Part shown: one piece after another, positions 37,646 through 44,963 of the stretch
Layout: every line of letters starts with the position of its first letter
Position numbering within the stretch: the first letter of the stretch is position 1
DNA from: Streptomyces sp. Ru62
Lineage (GTDB): Bacteria > Actinomycetota > Actinomycetes > Streptomycetales > Streptomycetaceae
Assembly (NCBI RefSeq): GCF_002920615.1
Contig: NZ_PQSU01000001.1
Span: 186,001 to 250,000 of the forward strand
Reading direction: 5' to 3'
Length of the DNA: 64,000 bases
Notes under the pieces: generated by a model
Seen by the model: only the letters and a program-made list of their open reading frames with translations
Told to the model about the DNA's origin: nothing
Databases searched by the model: none
Translations under genes and position numbers: made by a program

Positions 37646-37733
37646 CCTGGGGCGCGGGGCCGTATCGATGCGCGGCCCCGCCACGCGGGCGCGACGAGCC
37701 ACAACCGGCCCGCAGTCGCCCCCGCGCCCCAGG
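37646..37733. terminator. Long-range hairpin between convergent genes
   Basis: CCTGGGGCGCGGGG (37646-37659) and CCCCGCGCCCCAGG (37720-37733) are perfect inverted 14-mers. They enclose a second hairpin (GGGGCCG ... CGGCCCC). It lies between the oxygenase and citrate synthase stops and should terminate both. Confidence 0.75.
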
Positions 37734-37740
37734 CACCCCC

Positions 37741-38841
37741 TCAGTGGCCGATATCCGCGTACCCGGCGATGTCCTGGGGCCGACGCGGCCCCGGCCCCAC
37801 ATACCGGGCGGAAGGCCGCACCAGCCGCCCCGTCCGCTTCTGCTCAAGGATGTGCGCCGACCACCCGGCCGTACGGGCGCACGTGAACATCGACGTGAAC
37901 ATGTGCGCCGGCACCTCGGCGAAGTCCAGCATGATCGCGGCCCAGAACTCCACGTTGGTGGCGAGCACCCGGTCCGGCCGCCGGTTGTGCAGCTCCTCCA
38001 GCGCGGCCTTCTCCAGCGCCTCGGCGACCTCGAACCGCGGCGCCCCCAGCTCACGTGCCGTACGCCGCAGCACCCGGGCCCGGGGATCCTCGGCCCGGTA
38101 CACCCGGTGCCCGAACCCCATCAGCCGCTCGCCCCGGTCGAGCGCCCGCTTGACGTACGCCTCCGCGTCCCCCGTGCGCTCGATCTCCTCGATCATCCCG
38201 AGCACGCGCGAGGGCGCACCGCCGTGCAGCGGCCCGGACATCGCACCCACCGCGCCGGACAGCGCGGCGGCGACATCCGCGCCGGTGGAGGCGATGACCC
38301 GGGCGGTGAAGGTGGACGCGTTCATGCCGTGCTCGGCGGCGGAGGTCCAGTAGGCGTCCACGGCCGCCACGTGCTTGGGGTCCGGCTCGCCCCGCCACCG
38401 GATCATGAACCGTTCCACCACCGAGTTCGCCTTGTCGATCTCGCGCTGTGGCACCATCGGCAGCCCCTGGCCGCGCGCGGACTGGGCGACGTACGACAGG
38501 GCCATGACCGCGGCCCGCGCCAGGTCCTCCCGGGCCTGCGCCTCGTCGATGTCGAGCAGGGGCCGCAGCCCCCACACGGGGGCGAGCATGGCGAGCGCCG
38601 ACTGGACGTCCACGCGGATGTCACCGGAGTGGACGGGGATCGGGAACGGCTCGGCGGGCGGCAGGCCGGGGTTGAAGGCGCCGTCGACCAGCAGTCCCCA
38701 CACGTTCCCGAAGGAGACGTGGCCGACCAGGTCCTCGATGTCGACGCCCCGGTAGCGCAGGGCGCCGCCCTCCTTGTCCGGTTCGGCGATCTCCGTCTCG
38801 AACGCGATGACCCCTTCGAGCCCGGGTACGAAATCGGACAT
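37741..38841 (-). CDS. Citrate synthase 2 (citrate synthase-like)
   Basis: A 366-residue type II-like citrate synthase starting at MSDFVPGLEGVIAFET, with GAGGAG 8 bases upstream. Active-site pieces are EHGMNASTFTARV (His), GPLHGGAPSRVL (His) and MGFGHRVYRAEDPRA, and the Asp region near AAIMLDFAEVP. The short N-terminus (SDFVPGLEGVIAFETEIAEPDKEGGALRYRG) resembles the citrate/methylcitrate group. It condenses oxaloacetate with acetyl-CoA or propionyl-CoA; which one is not determined. It is divergent from pdxH. Confidence 0.87.
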   Translation of the reverse strand: MSDFVPGLEGVIAFETEIAEPDKEGGALRYRGVDIEDLVGHVSFGNVWGLLVDGAFNPGLPPAEPFPIPVHSGDIRVDVQSALAMLAPVWGLRPLLDIDEAQAREDLARAAVMALSYVAQSARGQGLPMVPQREIDKANSVVERFMIRWRGEPDPKHVAAVDAYWTSAAEHGMNASTFTARVIASTGADVAAALSGAVGAMSGPLHGGAPSRVLGMIEEIERTGDAEAYVKRALDRGERLMGFGHRVYRAEDPRARVLRRTARELGAPRFEVAEALEKAALEELHNRRPDRVLATNVEFWAAIMLDFAEVPAHMFTSMFTCARTAGWSAHILEQKRTGRLVRPSARYVGPGPRRPQDIAGYADIGH

Positions 38842-39017
38842 CAGGCGGCTCCTCGTGATGTGTGGGCGGCGGTCACCCCGGTGATGCCCCGATCCGTCGG
38901 TGGTCACCCGTGGTCAACCCAACCGCAAAGGGAGCAGCACGATAACCCCCGGTGCCACAGTTGGGGATACCACGCGACACTCAGTGCCATACCCGTTCGA
39001 TACGGCAAGATGACCGC

Positions 39018-39704
39018 GTGACCGACCGTGACCCGCTCCTGGATCCCGTCCTCGATCCCGCCGCCATGCGCAAGCAGTACCGGGCCGACGGCCTCGCCGA
39101 ACAGGATCTCGCCACCCATCCGATGGACCAGTTCACCCGGTGGTTCGAGGACGCCGCCCGCGCGGCCCTGCACGGCACGCTCTACGAGCCCAACGCGATG
39201 GTCGTCTCCACGGCGGACGCCGAGGGCCGTCCCAGCTCACGCACGGTGCTGATGAAGCAGTTCGACACCGACGGCTTCGTCTTCTTCACCAACTACGACT
39301 CCCGCAAGGGCCGCGACCTGACGCAGAACCCGCACGTCTCGCTGCTCTTCCCCTGGCACCCGCTGGCCCGCCAGGTCATCGTCACCGGCACCGCCCGGCG
39401 CACCGGCCGCGACGAGACCGCCGCCTACTTCCGCACCCGCCCGCACGGCTCCCAGCTGGGCGCCTGGGCCAGCGCCCAGTCCACGGTGATCGCCTCCCGC
39501 ACGGAGCTGGACACGGCCTACGCCGCGCTAGAAGCCCGCTACCCGGAGGACGAACAGGTCCCGGTCCCCCCGCACTGGGGCGGCTTCCGCGTCACCCCGG
39601 AGACGGTCGAGTTCTGGCAGGGCCGCGAGAACCGCCTCCACGACCGCCTGCGTTACGCCGCCCGGCCGGACGGCACCTGGAAGGTCGAACGCCTCAGCCC
39701 CTGA
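39018..39704 (+). CDS. pdxH: Pyridoxamine 5'-phosphate oxidase
   Basis: A 228-residue FMN enzyme. Signature regions are [27 protein letters not shown] for FMN/substrate binding, [23 protein letters not shown], and the C-terminal [19 protein letters not shown]. It oxidises pyridoxine or pyridoxamine phosphate to pyridoxal phosphate. It starts with GTG at 39018; no Shine-Dalgarno is seen, so the message could be leaderless. A second, more distant PdxH-like gene is at 62834. Confidence 0.92.
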   Translation: MTDRDPLLDPVLDPAAMRKQYRADGLAEQDLATHPMDQFTRWFEDAARAALHGTLYEPNAMVVSTADAEGRPSSRTVLMKQFDTDGFVFFTNYDSRKGRDLTQNPHVSLLFPWHPLARQVIVTGTARRTGRDETAAYFRTRPHGSQLGAWASAQSTVIASRTELDTAYAALEARYPEDEQVPVPPHWGGFRVTPETVEFWQGRENRLHDRLRYAARPDGTWKVERLSP

Positions 39705-39738
39705 CCGGGACCCGGAGGAGGCGGGCGGGAACGCAGAC

Positions 39739-39798
39739 GACCCGCGGGCTGGGTTCCTCAAGGAGGAGCCGGCCGGACGTACCGGCAGCCCGCGGGTC
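39739..39798. terminator. Strong hairpin downstream of pdxH
   Basis: GACCCGCGGGCTG (39739-39751) pairs perfectly with CAGCCCGCGGGTC (39786-39798). The loop contains a second hairpin, GCCGG/CCGGC. It can terminate pdxH, and on the other strand a reverse transcript from 39945. Confidence 0.75.
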
Positions 39799-39879
39799 GG
39801 GTGACTGCTTGGGATTGGGCCGGCTGCACGCACCGTTCGCGTGCTGGTCCGGCACCGCACATGGTGTGGTGACGGGCCG

Positions 39880-39918
39880 CTAGCCCGCAGCCACCTCACG
39901 CGTCCGGTTCTCATACAT
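39880..39918 (-). CDS. 12-codon micro-ORF in the reverse transcript
   Basis: On the reverse strand, ATG at 39918 opens MYENRTREVAAG and a TAG stop. GGGAGG lies 11 bases upstream of the ATG. Codons look unremarkable. No downstream reverse-strand gene exists that it could attenuate. Confidence 0.35.
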   Translation of the reverse strand: MYENRTREVAAG

Positions 39919-39951
39919 CTGCCGAACCACCTCCCTTCTCGTGTAACCGAC

Positions 39952-39980
39952 ACCCTAAGAAGCCGTCGCGACGGGCTCAA
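39952..39980 (-). promoter_or_regulatory. Reverse-strand promoter (TTGAGC-17-TAGGGT)
   Basis: Read on the reverse strand, TTGAGC (39975-39980) is separated by exactly 17 bases from TAGGGT (39952-39957), close to the housekeeping sigma consensus of Streptomyces (TTGAC, TAGGRT-like). It faces away from the GNAT gene. Confidence 0.55.
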
Positions 39981-40007
39981 CTGTTTTTTCACCGGCGCGG
40001 TGACTGG

Positions 40008-40013
40008 TATAGG
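40008..40013 (+). promoter_or_regulatory. -10 element of the GNAT gene (TATAGG)
   Basis: TATAGG lies 7 bases before the GTG at 40021, so transcription should begin at or next to the start codon (leaderless). There is no Shine-Dalgarno. The -35 region is poorly matched (a T-run at 39983-39988). Confidence 0.5.
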
Positions 40014-40020
40014 TGCTCGT

Positions 40021-40479
40021 GTGACGGATCTTCGAACAGTGGGCGTCGACGGCGACGGGATGCTCGAACAGTGGCGGCACGTCCACAACGTGGTCGTCCC
40101 GCCCGCCGCGATGTCCGCCGAGGAGGCACGGGAGCGGCAGGACCGGTACCGGCTGGCGAACGCGTACCTCGGCGAGGTGCTCGTCGGCTGTTCGACCGTG
40201 CGCCCGCCGGCGGGGGAGGGGAGAGTGGCGACCGTCATCGCGCGCGTGTTGCCGGAGTTCCGGCGGCGGGGCTTCGGCACGGCGATCCACGAGGACGCGC
40301 TGGCCCACGCGCGCGTGCTGGGCGCCGAAGCCGTCGAGACGTGTGTGCTGGCCGCCAACGAGGACGGGCTGCGGTTCGCCGCGCGGCACGGGTATGCCGA
40401 GATCGACCGGTATGTGCTGGACGGGGAGCGCGACGAGTGGGTGGACCTGCGGCTCTCCCCGGGCACCCCGGTGCATTGA
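40021..40479 (+). CDS. GNAT-family N-acetyltransferase
   Basis: A 152-residue protein starting at GTG 40021 (VTDLRTVGVDGDGML). The acetyl-CoA motif is VLPEFRRRGFGTAIHEDALAHARVLGAEAVETCV (about residues 76-109), followed by NEDGLRFAARHGYAEIDRYV. No substrate is known. It probably comes from a leaderless transcript (see the -10 element). Confidence 0.8.
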   Translation: MTDLRTVGVDGDGMLEQWRHVHNVVVPPAAMSAEEARERQDRYRLANAYLGEVLVGCSTVRPPAGEGRVATVIARVLPEFRRRGFGTAIHEDALAHARVLGAEAVETCVLAANEDGLRFAARHGYAEIDRYVLDGERDEWVDLRLSPGTPVH

Positions 40480-40592
40480 TCCCCGCAATCTTGCGGGAAC
40501 AGGGTGTGGGGTGTGTCACGTTCGAGTTGAATGATGGGCAGTGAGCGAACCGAGCGCCGTGCGTGCGCGGACGCAGTCTCCAGGGGGTCCAG

Positions 40593-42005
40593 GTGAGTGC
40601 TTCGCGGCGGAGTGGGACCACTGATGAACTGGGGCCGGACGAGCCCGGTGAGTCCGGCGGCTCCGATCTGCTCGCAGCGCTGCTCGACGGCATGGACGCG
40701 GCGCTGTGCGCCTTCGACGCCGACGGGGTCGTGACCCACTGGAACCGGGAGGCCGAGCGGATCCTCGGCTGGACGGCCGCCGAGGCCGTCGGACGGCACG
40801 GGTTCGCCGGCTGGGCGGTACGCAGCGCCGACGCCGAGGAGGTGCAGGCCCGGCTGCTGTCGGCGATGCGGGCGCCGGGCCGGCAGGTGCACGAGTTCGC
40901 GCTGGTCACCAAGGACGGTGGGCGGGTGCTCGTGCGGACCCAGTCGGCCGCCGTGCGCGGACCCGACGGGAAGCCCGCGGGGGTGTACTGCGCGTTCAGC
41001 GAGGTGCACGCGCAGATCGACCTGGAGCGGTCGATCGCGCTGAGCGAGGCGCTGTTCGAGGACGCGTCCTGGGGAGTCGTCCTGGTCGACGCCGACCTGC
41101 GGCCCGCCGTGGTGAACGCGCACGCGGCACGGGCGCTGGGAGTGGGGCGCACGTCCGTGCTGGGGCGTCCGCTGGGCGAACTGCTCGCGCAGGGCGTGGA
41201 GGAGCTGGAGGCCGCGCTGACCCACGTCCTGGCCGAGGGCGCGCCGCCGGCCCCCGCCGAGATGTGGGTGACCGTCCGCGCCCCGGAGGGCGAGAAGCGG
41301 CGCTGCTGGCGCAGCGGGTTCCTGCGGCTGTCCTCACCGCTCGCCGAGGAGCCGGTGCCGCTCGGGGTGGGGTGGCTGTTCGAGGACGTCACCGGGGCCA
41401 AGCAGGCGGAGCAGGAGGCGGCCCTGCTGCGGTTCCGGACGAACCAGTTGCACCGGGCGGCACGGGCCGCGGCCGAGTGCGAGGACCCGGCGGAGGCGGC
41501 CACCGTCCACCTGGACTTCGCCCTCGCCGGCTTCGCCGACCACGCCCTCGTCGACCGGGTGGCGGACCGCTCGCGCGCGCACGACGCGGACGGCCCGGGT
41601 CCGGTCCGGCTGGTACGGCTCGCGGCCACGCCCGCCGGGGCGCCGGGCCCGAGCCTGCTCACGGGCGCGGCCGGGCTCCCCGTGCGCTACCCCGAGGGCC
41701 ACCCGGCGATCCAGTGCGTGGAGCGGGGCGGCACCGTGCGCGCGGACGCCGGACCGGTCTCCGCCCAGCGGGCGCGGGAATGGGCACGGGAGCGCCAGTG
41801 GCCCGACGACGCGGTGCACGCACTGTGCGCGGTGCTGCGCAGCCGGGGCCGGACGCTGGGCGTCGTGACGTTCCTGCGCGGTTCCGGCCGAAGCCGCTTC
41901 GAACGGTCCGACACGGCGTACGCGGAGGACGTGGCCGTACGGATCGCGACGGCACTGGACCTCGCGGAGACACTGCGCGAGCGGCCGGAGGAGCAGACAC
42001 CCTGA
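40593..42005 (+). CDS. PAS-PAS-GAF sensor protein
   Basis: A 470-residue protein without membrane segment or kinase/phosphatase domain. The first PAS is LLDGMDAALCAFDADGVVTHWNREAERILGW (about residues 30-140). The second starts at DASWGVVLVDADLRPAVVNAHAARALG. A GAF-like domain fills about residues 280-460 (HPAIQCVERGGTVRA). Its PAS/GAF layout is that of Streptomyces SpoIIE-type sensors, but the phosphatase domain is missing. GTG at 40593 follows GGGGG; GTG 40563 is possible. It could modulate a partner switch such as the STAS/HATPase genes farther on. Confidence 0.8.
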   Translation: MSASRRSGTTDELGPDEPGESGGSDLLAALLDGMDAALCAFDADGVVTHWNREAERILGWTAAEAVGRHGFAGWAVRSADAEEVQARLLSAMRAPGRQVHEFALVTKDGGRVLVRTQSAAVRGPDGKPAGVYCAFSEVHAQIDLERSIALSEALFEDASWGVVLVDADLRPAVVNAHAARALGVGRTSVLGRPLGELLAQGVEELEAALTHVLAEGAPPAPAEMWVTVRAPEGEKRRCWRSGFLRLSSPLAEEPVPLGVGWLFEDVTGAKQAEQEAALLRFRTNQLHRAARAAAECEDPAEAATVHLDFALAGFADHALVDRVADRSRAHDADGPGPVRLVRLAATPAGAPGPSLLTGAAGLPVRYPEGHPAIQCVERGGTVRADAGPVSAQRAREWARERQWPDDAVHALCAVLRSRGRTLGVVTFLRGSGRSRFERSDTAYAEDVAVRIATALDLAETLRERPEEQTP

Positions 42006-42021
42006 CGAGCGCGGGGCGTTG

Positions 42022-42777
42022 TCAGTGCCGGTAGAAGATCCGGTCGCCGTACTCCGTCATCACCCGGCCGTTCCACTCGTGTCCGCCGTCGACGTTGCCG
42101 GAGCGCAGCAGCGGGGGTTCGATGCCGCGGTCGGCGAGGGTGGCGGCGGCGGTCGCCATGACGGCCTGCATCAGGGCGCTGGTGACGACCGTGGACGCGG
42201 GGGCGAAGGGCGCCGGGATGGTGTCGAGGGTGAGTTCCGCGTCCCCGACGGCGATCTTCGAGTCGAGGACGACGTCGCAGTGGTCCTTGAGGAAGGTGCC
42301 GGAGGCGTGCCGGGACGTCGTCTCCGAGGCGTACGCCACCGAGGTGACGCCGATGACCTTCACACCGAGGGAGCGTGCGGTGAGGGCCATCTCCACGGGC
42401 AGCGCGTTGCGGCCGGACAGGGAGATGATCACGAGGGCGTCACCGGCGCGCAGCGGCGACGTCTCCAGCACGGCGCTCGCGAGGCCGTCGACACGTTCGA
42501 GGGCGGAGCCGAGGGTGGCCGGGATGACGTCGACGCCGACGACGCCGGGGACGGCGAGCAGGTTCATCAGGGCCAGTCCGCCCGCGCGGTAGACGACGTC
42601 CTGGGCGGCCAGGGACGAGTGCCCGGCGCCGAAGGCGAACAGGCGGCCGCCGGCCGTGACGGTGTCGGCGAGCAGGGTGCCGGCCGCGGTGATCGCCCCG
42701 GCCTCCTCGTCGCGGACCCGTTGCAGCAGGCCGATGGCGGCGTCGAAGAACAGGTCGGCAGGCGTGCCGTCGCTCAT
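42022..42777 (-). CDS. SIS-domain sugar phosphate-binding protein
   Basis: A 251-residue protein starting at MSDGTPADLFF, with AAGGGG upstream. The SIS fold is indicated by GAGHSSLAAQDVVYRAGG and LVIISLSGRNALPVEMALTARSLGVKVIGVTS; the SLSGRN segment is the sugar-phosphate-binding Ser loop. Similar proteins are annotated as sugar isomerase domain proteins (UPF0309 type). It may bind an amino-sugar phosphate. It is divergent from dmdR1 and converges on the PAS gene. Confidence 0.8.
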   Translation of the reverse strand: MSDGTPADLFFDAAIGLLQRVRDEEAGAITAAGTLLADTVTAGGRLFAFGAGHSSLAAQDVVYRAGGLALMNLLAVPGVVGVDVIPATLGSALERVDGLASAVLETSPLRAGDALVIISLSGRNALPVEMALTARSLGVKVIGVTSVAYASETTSRHASGTFLKDHCDVVLDSKIAVGDAELTLDTIPAPFAPASTVVTSALMQAVMATAAATLADRGIEPPLLRSGNVDGGHEWNGRVMTEYGDRIFYRH

Positions 42778-42809
42778 GCGGTGCCCCTTCGCAGCGTCTG
42801 TGTCGCGGA

Positions 42810-43862
42810 TCACCGTGCGGTCTGGACCAGTGCGGTGTCAATACGGCCGGGCGGCAGCGCCCCGCAGGGGGACCGGCCGGCACCCCGAGCCGGCCCCCGT
42901 TTCGCCGGTGCGGCCCGCTTGTCAGTGGTATCCGGCAGAATTGATGCCAGGGCCGGCGCACGCGGCCGGCTGCCGGCAGAGGTAATCGAGGGGCACGTAT
43001 GTCCGGACTGATCGACACCACGGAGATGTATCTCCGCACCATCCTCGAACTCGAAGAGGAAGGCGTCGTCCCCATGCGCGCCCGCATCGCGGAGCGGCTG
43101 GACCAGAGCGGGCCGACGGTGAGCCAGACGGTGGCGCGGATGGAGCGCGACGGCCTGGTCTCCGTGGCCAGCGACCGCCACCTGGAGCTGACGGACGAGG
43201 GCCGTCGGCTGGCGACGCGCGTGATGCGCAAGCACCGTCTGGCCGAGTGTCTGCTGGTCGACGTGATCGGGCTGGAGTGGGAGCAGGTGCACGCCGAGGC
43301 GTGCCGCTGGGAGCACGTGATGAGCGAGGCCGTGGAGCGCCGCGTGCTGGAGCTGCTGCGGCACCCCACCGAGTCGCCGTACGGCAACCCCATCCCCGGC
43401 CTGGAGGAGCTGGGTGAGAAGGACGGCGCGGACCCGTTCCTCGACGAGAGCATGGTGTCGCTGGCCGACCTGGACCCGGGCTCGGACGGCAAGACGGTCG
43501 TCGTCCGCCGTATCGGCGAGCCGATCCAGACGGACGCGCAGCTGATGTACACGCTGCGGCGCGCGGGTGTGCAGCCCGGTTCGGTGGTGAGCGTGACCGA
43601 GTCGCCCGGCGGCGTGCTGGTGGGCAGCGGCGGCGAGGCTGCCGAGCTGGAGGCGGACACCGCCTCCCATGTGTTCGTCGCCAAGCGCTGAGACGGAGAG
43701 GGCCCCGGCGCTTGCGCGCCGGGGCCTGTCCTCCCCTGTGCTGACCCGGAGCCCCGAGCTCTCAGGGTCACCCCCTCGGACCGGCTTTTCCCCGAGCGGT
43801 CCGCCTCCCGCCAGAAACATCCCCTCGGCTGAGACGATCATTCCCTGAGGGGTGTCACTCAA
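42810..43862 (-). CDS. Long ORF antiparallel to dmdR1 (adm-like candidate)
   Basis: A 350-codon reverse-strand ORF spans all of dmdR1; another frame (42440-43771, 443 codons) also stays open. High GC makes antisense ORFs common, so length alone proves little. In S. coelicolor, however, an antiparallel gene adm overlapping dmdR1 was reported to be translated and to affect siderophore and antibiotic production. Which frame corresponds to adm I cannot say. Confidence 0.25.
   Translation of the reverse strand: MSDTPQGMIVSAEGMFLAGGGPLGEKPVRGGDPESSGLRVSTGEDRPRRASAGALSVSALGDEHMGGGVRLQLGSLAAAAHQHAAGRLGHAHHRTGLHTRAPQRVHQLRVRLDRLADTADDDRLAVRARVQVGQRHHALVEERVRAVLLTQLLQAGDGVAVRRLGGVPQQLQHAALHGLAHHVLPAARLGVHLLPLQPDHVDQQTLGQTVLAHHARRQPTALVRQLQVAVAGHGDQAVALHPRHRLAHRRPALVQPLRDAGAHGDDAFLFEFEDGAEIHLRGVDQSGHTCPSITSAGSRPRAPALASILPDTTDKRAAPAKRGPARGAGRSPCGALPPGRIDTALVQTAR
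42999..43691 (+). CDS. dmdR1: Iron-dependent repressor DmdR1 (DtxR family)
   Basis: A 230-residue DtxR protein. Residues align at the same numbers as diphtheria DtxR: M10, C102, E105 and H106 form the regulatory site, and H79, E83 and H98 the ancillary site. The HTH is IAERLDQSGPTVSQTVARMERDGLV. A C-terminal SH3-like domain (GEPIQTDAQLMYTLRRAGVQPGSVV) completes it. With Fe2+ it represses siderophore and iron-uptake genes. In S. coelicolor this gene overlaps antiparallel adm. A GGGG stretch precedes the ATG. A strong terminator follows. Confidence 0.92.
   Translation: MSGLIDTTEMYLRTILELEEEGVVPMRARIAERLDQSGPTVSQTVARMERDGLVSVASDRHLELTDEGRRLATRVMRKHRLAECLLVDVIGLEWEQVHAEACRWEHVMSEAVERRVLELLRHPTESPYGNPIPGLEELGEKDGADPFLDESMVSLADLDPGSDGKTVVVRRIGEPIQTDAQLMYTLRRAGVQPGSVVSVTESPGGVLVGSGGEAAELEADTASHVFVAKR
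43711..43736 (+). terminator. dmdR1 terminator
   Basis: GGCCCCGGCGC (43711-43721), loop TTGC, GCGCCGGGGCC (43726-43736): a perfect 11-bp stem followed by TGTCCTCCCC, 20 bases after the dmdR1 stop. Confidence 0.85.
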
Positions 43863-43909
43863 ATGAGGGGTGTTGAACGCGGAGACGCAATTTTCGAATA
43901 GGCATTCGA
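43846..43909 (+). promoter_or_regulatory. Direct and inverted repeats upstream of the hydrolase gene
   Basis: TGAGGGGTGT is repeated at 43846-43855 and 43864-43873, 18 bp apart (close to two helical turns). TCGAAT-AGGC-ATTCGA at 43894-43909 is an inverted repeat overlapping the likely promoter. These are candidate binding sites for two different regulators. They do not match the 19-bp iron box that DmdR1 binds. Confidence 0.5.
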
Positions 43910-43961
43910 TAGCCTGAAGTGGCTGGACGACGAGGACGGCGGAGCTGGGGGGCCAGGTCAG

Positions 43962-44846
43962 ATGGCACGGCGTATCGATGTGACGGGAGCGGGCGGGGTG
44001 CGCCTGGCCGCCTGGGAGTTCGCCGACCCTCCGAAACCGGAGGCGGATCCGGACACCGAGGGGGAGGCGGAGTCCGGCGCTCCGGGCGTGCTCTTACTCC
44101 ATGGTCTGATGGGCCGCGCCTCCCACTGGGCGCCCACCGCCCGCTGGCTCGCCGGCCGCCACCGCGCCGTGGCGCTCGACCAGCGCGGCCACGGCCAGAG
44201 CGAGAAGCCCCCGCGCGCCGCGTACACCCGCGAGGCCTACGTCGAGGACGCGGAGGCCGCCGTGGAACAGCTCGGCCTCGCCCCCGTCCTCCTCATCGGC
44301 CACGCCATGGGCGCGCTGACCGCCTGGCAGCTCGCCGCCAAGCGCCCCGACCTGGTGCGCGGCCTGATCATCTGCGACATGCGGGCCTCCGCCCTCGGCG
44401 CGGCCTCGCAGCGCGAGTGGGCCGACTGGTTCCGGTCCTGGCCCGTCCCCTTCGCCAGCCTGGCCGACGTCCGCAAGTGGTTCGGCGAGGACGACCCCTG
44501 GGTGGAGCGCCCGAGTCCCGCGCGCGGGGCCTTCTACGCCGAGGTGATGCACGAGTGCGAGGACGGCTGGCGGCCCGTCTTCGACCCCGAACAGATGCTC
44601 AGCTCCCGCGATACATGGGTCTACGACGCCCACTGGGAGGAGCTGGCCCAGGTCCGGTGCCCGACGCTGGTGGTGCGCGGCGTGGACGGCGAGCTGGGGC
44701 GGGCGGAGGCCCAGGAGATGGTGCGGGTGCTGCCGCGCGGGGAGTACGCGGAGGTCCCGGATGCGGGGCACCTGGCCCACTACGACCTGCCGGCGGCTTG
44801 GCGGGCCGCCGTCACACCGTTCCTCGACGGCTTGCCCGTGGGGTGA
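43962..44846 (+). CDS. Alpha/beta-hydrolase fold protein lacking the nucleophile
   Basis: A 294-residue alpha/beta-hydrolase. The oxyanion HGLM, the DQRGHGQS strand-4 motif, the acid region RGVDGE and the catalytic His (AGHLAH) are present. The nucleophile elbow reads GHAMG, with Ala at residue 115 instead of Ser/Asp/Cys. It is therefore unlikely to act as a normal serine hydrolase and may bind a ligand or use another mechanism. Leu45 is encoded by TTA (44094-44096), so translation should depend on bldA tRNA and be limited to late growth. An acidic insert (PKPEADPDTEGEAES) lies at residues 24-38. Confidence 0.85.
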   Translation: MARRIDVTGAGGVRLAAWEFADPPKPEADPDTEGEAESGAPGVLLLHGLMGRASHWAPTARWLAGRHRAVALDQRGHGQSEKPPRAAYTREAYVEDAEAAVEQLGLAPVLLIGHAMGALTAWQLAAKRPDLVRGLIICDMRASALGAASQREWADWFRSWPVPFASLADVRKWFGEDDPWVERPSPARGAFYAEVMHECEDGWRPVFDPEQMLSSRDTWVYDAHWEELAQVRCPTLVVRGVDGELGRAEAQEMVRVLPRGEYAEVPDAGHLAHYDLPAAWRAAVTPFLDGLPVG

Positions 44847-44963
44847 GTGCCTACGCGTCTGCCGGGTCGTCCTCTCGTCGGCGGGCGCGGGCCGGTGGTG
44901 CGACCAGCCACGACGACCGGTGGCCGCCACGTCACCGGCACCCGGCAGACGAGTGGGCGCCGG

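Larger units (their letters stand above)
39739..39945 (-). ncRNA. Candidate reverse-strand small RNA (about 200 nt)
   Basis: A good promoter on the reverse strand (39952-39980) should start a transcript near 39945. It would run about 200 bases to the strong hairpin at 39739-39798, with no reverse-strand gene beyond. It contains a Shine-Dalgarno (GGGAGG) and a 12-codon ORF. It could be a regulatory RNA, a micropeptide mRNA or both. Inferred from sequence signals only. Confidence 0.45.

Noticed and set aside
43874..43961. Possible DmdR1 iron box ahead of the hydrolase gene.
   Set aside because: The inverted repeat TCGAAT/ATTCGA does not resemble the TTAGGTTAGGCTAACCTAA type box.
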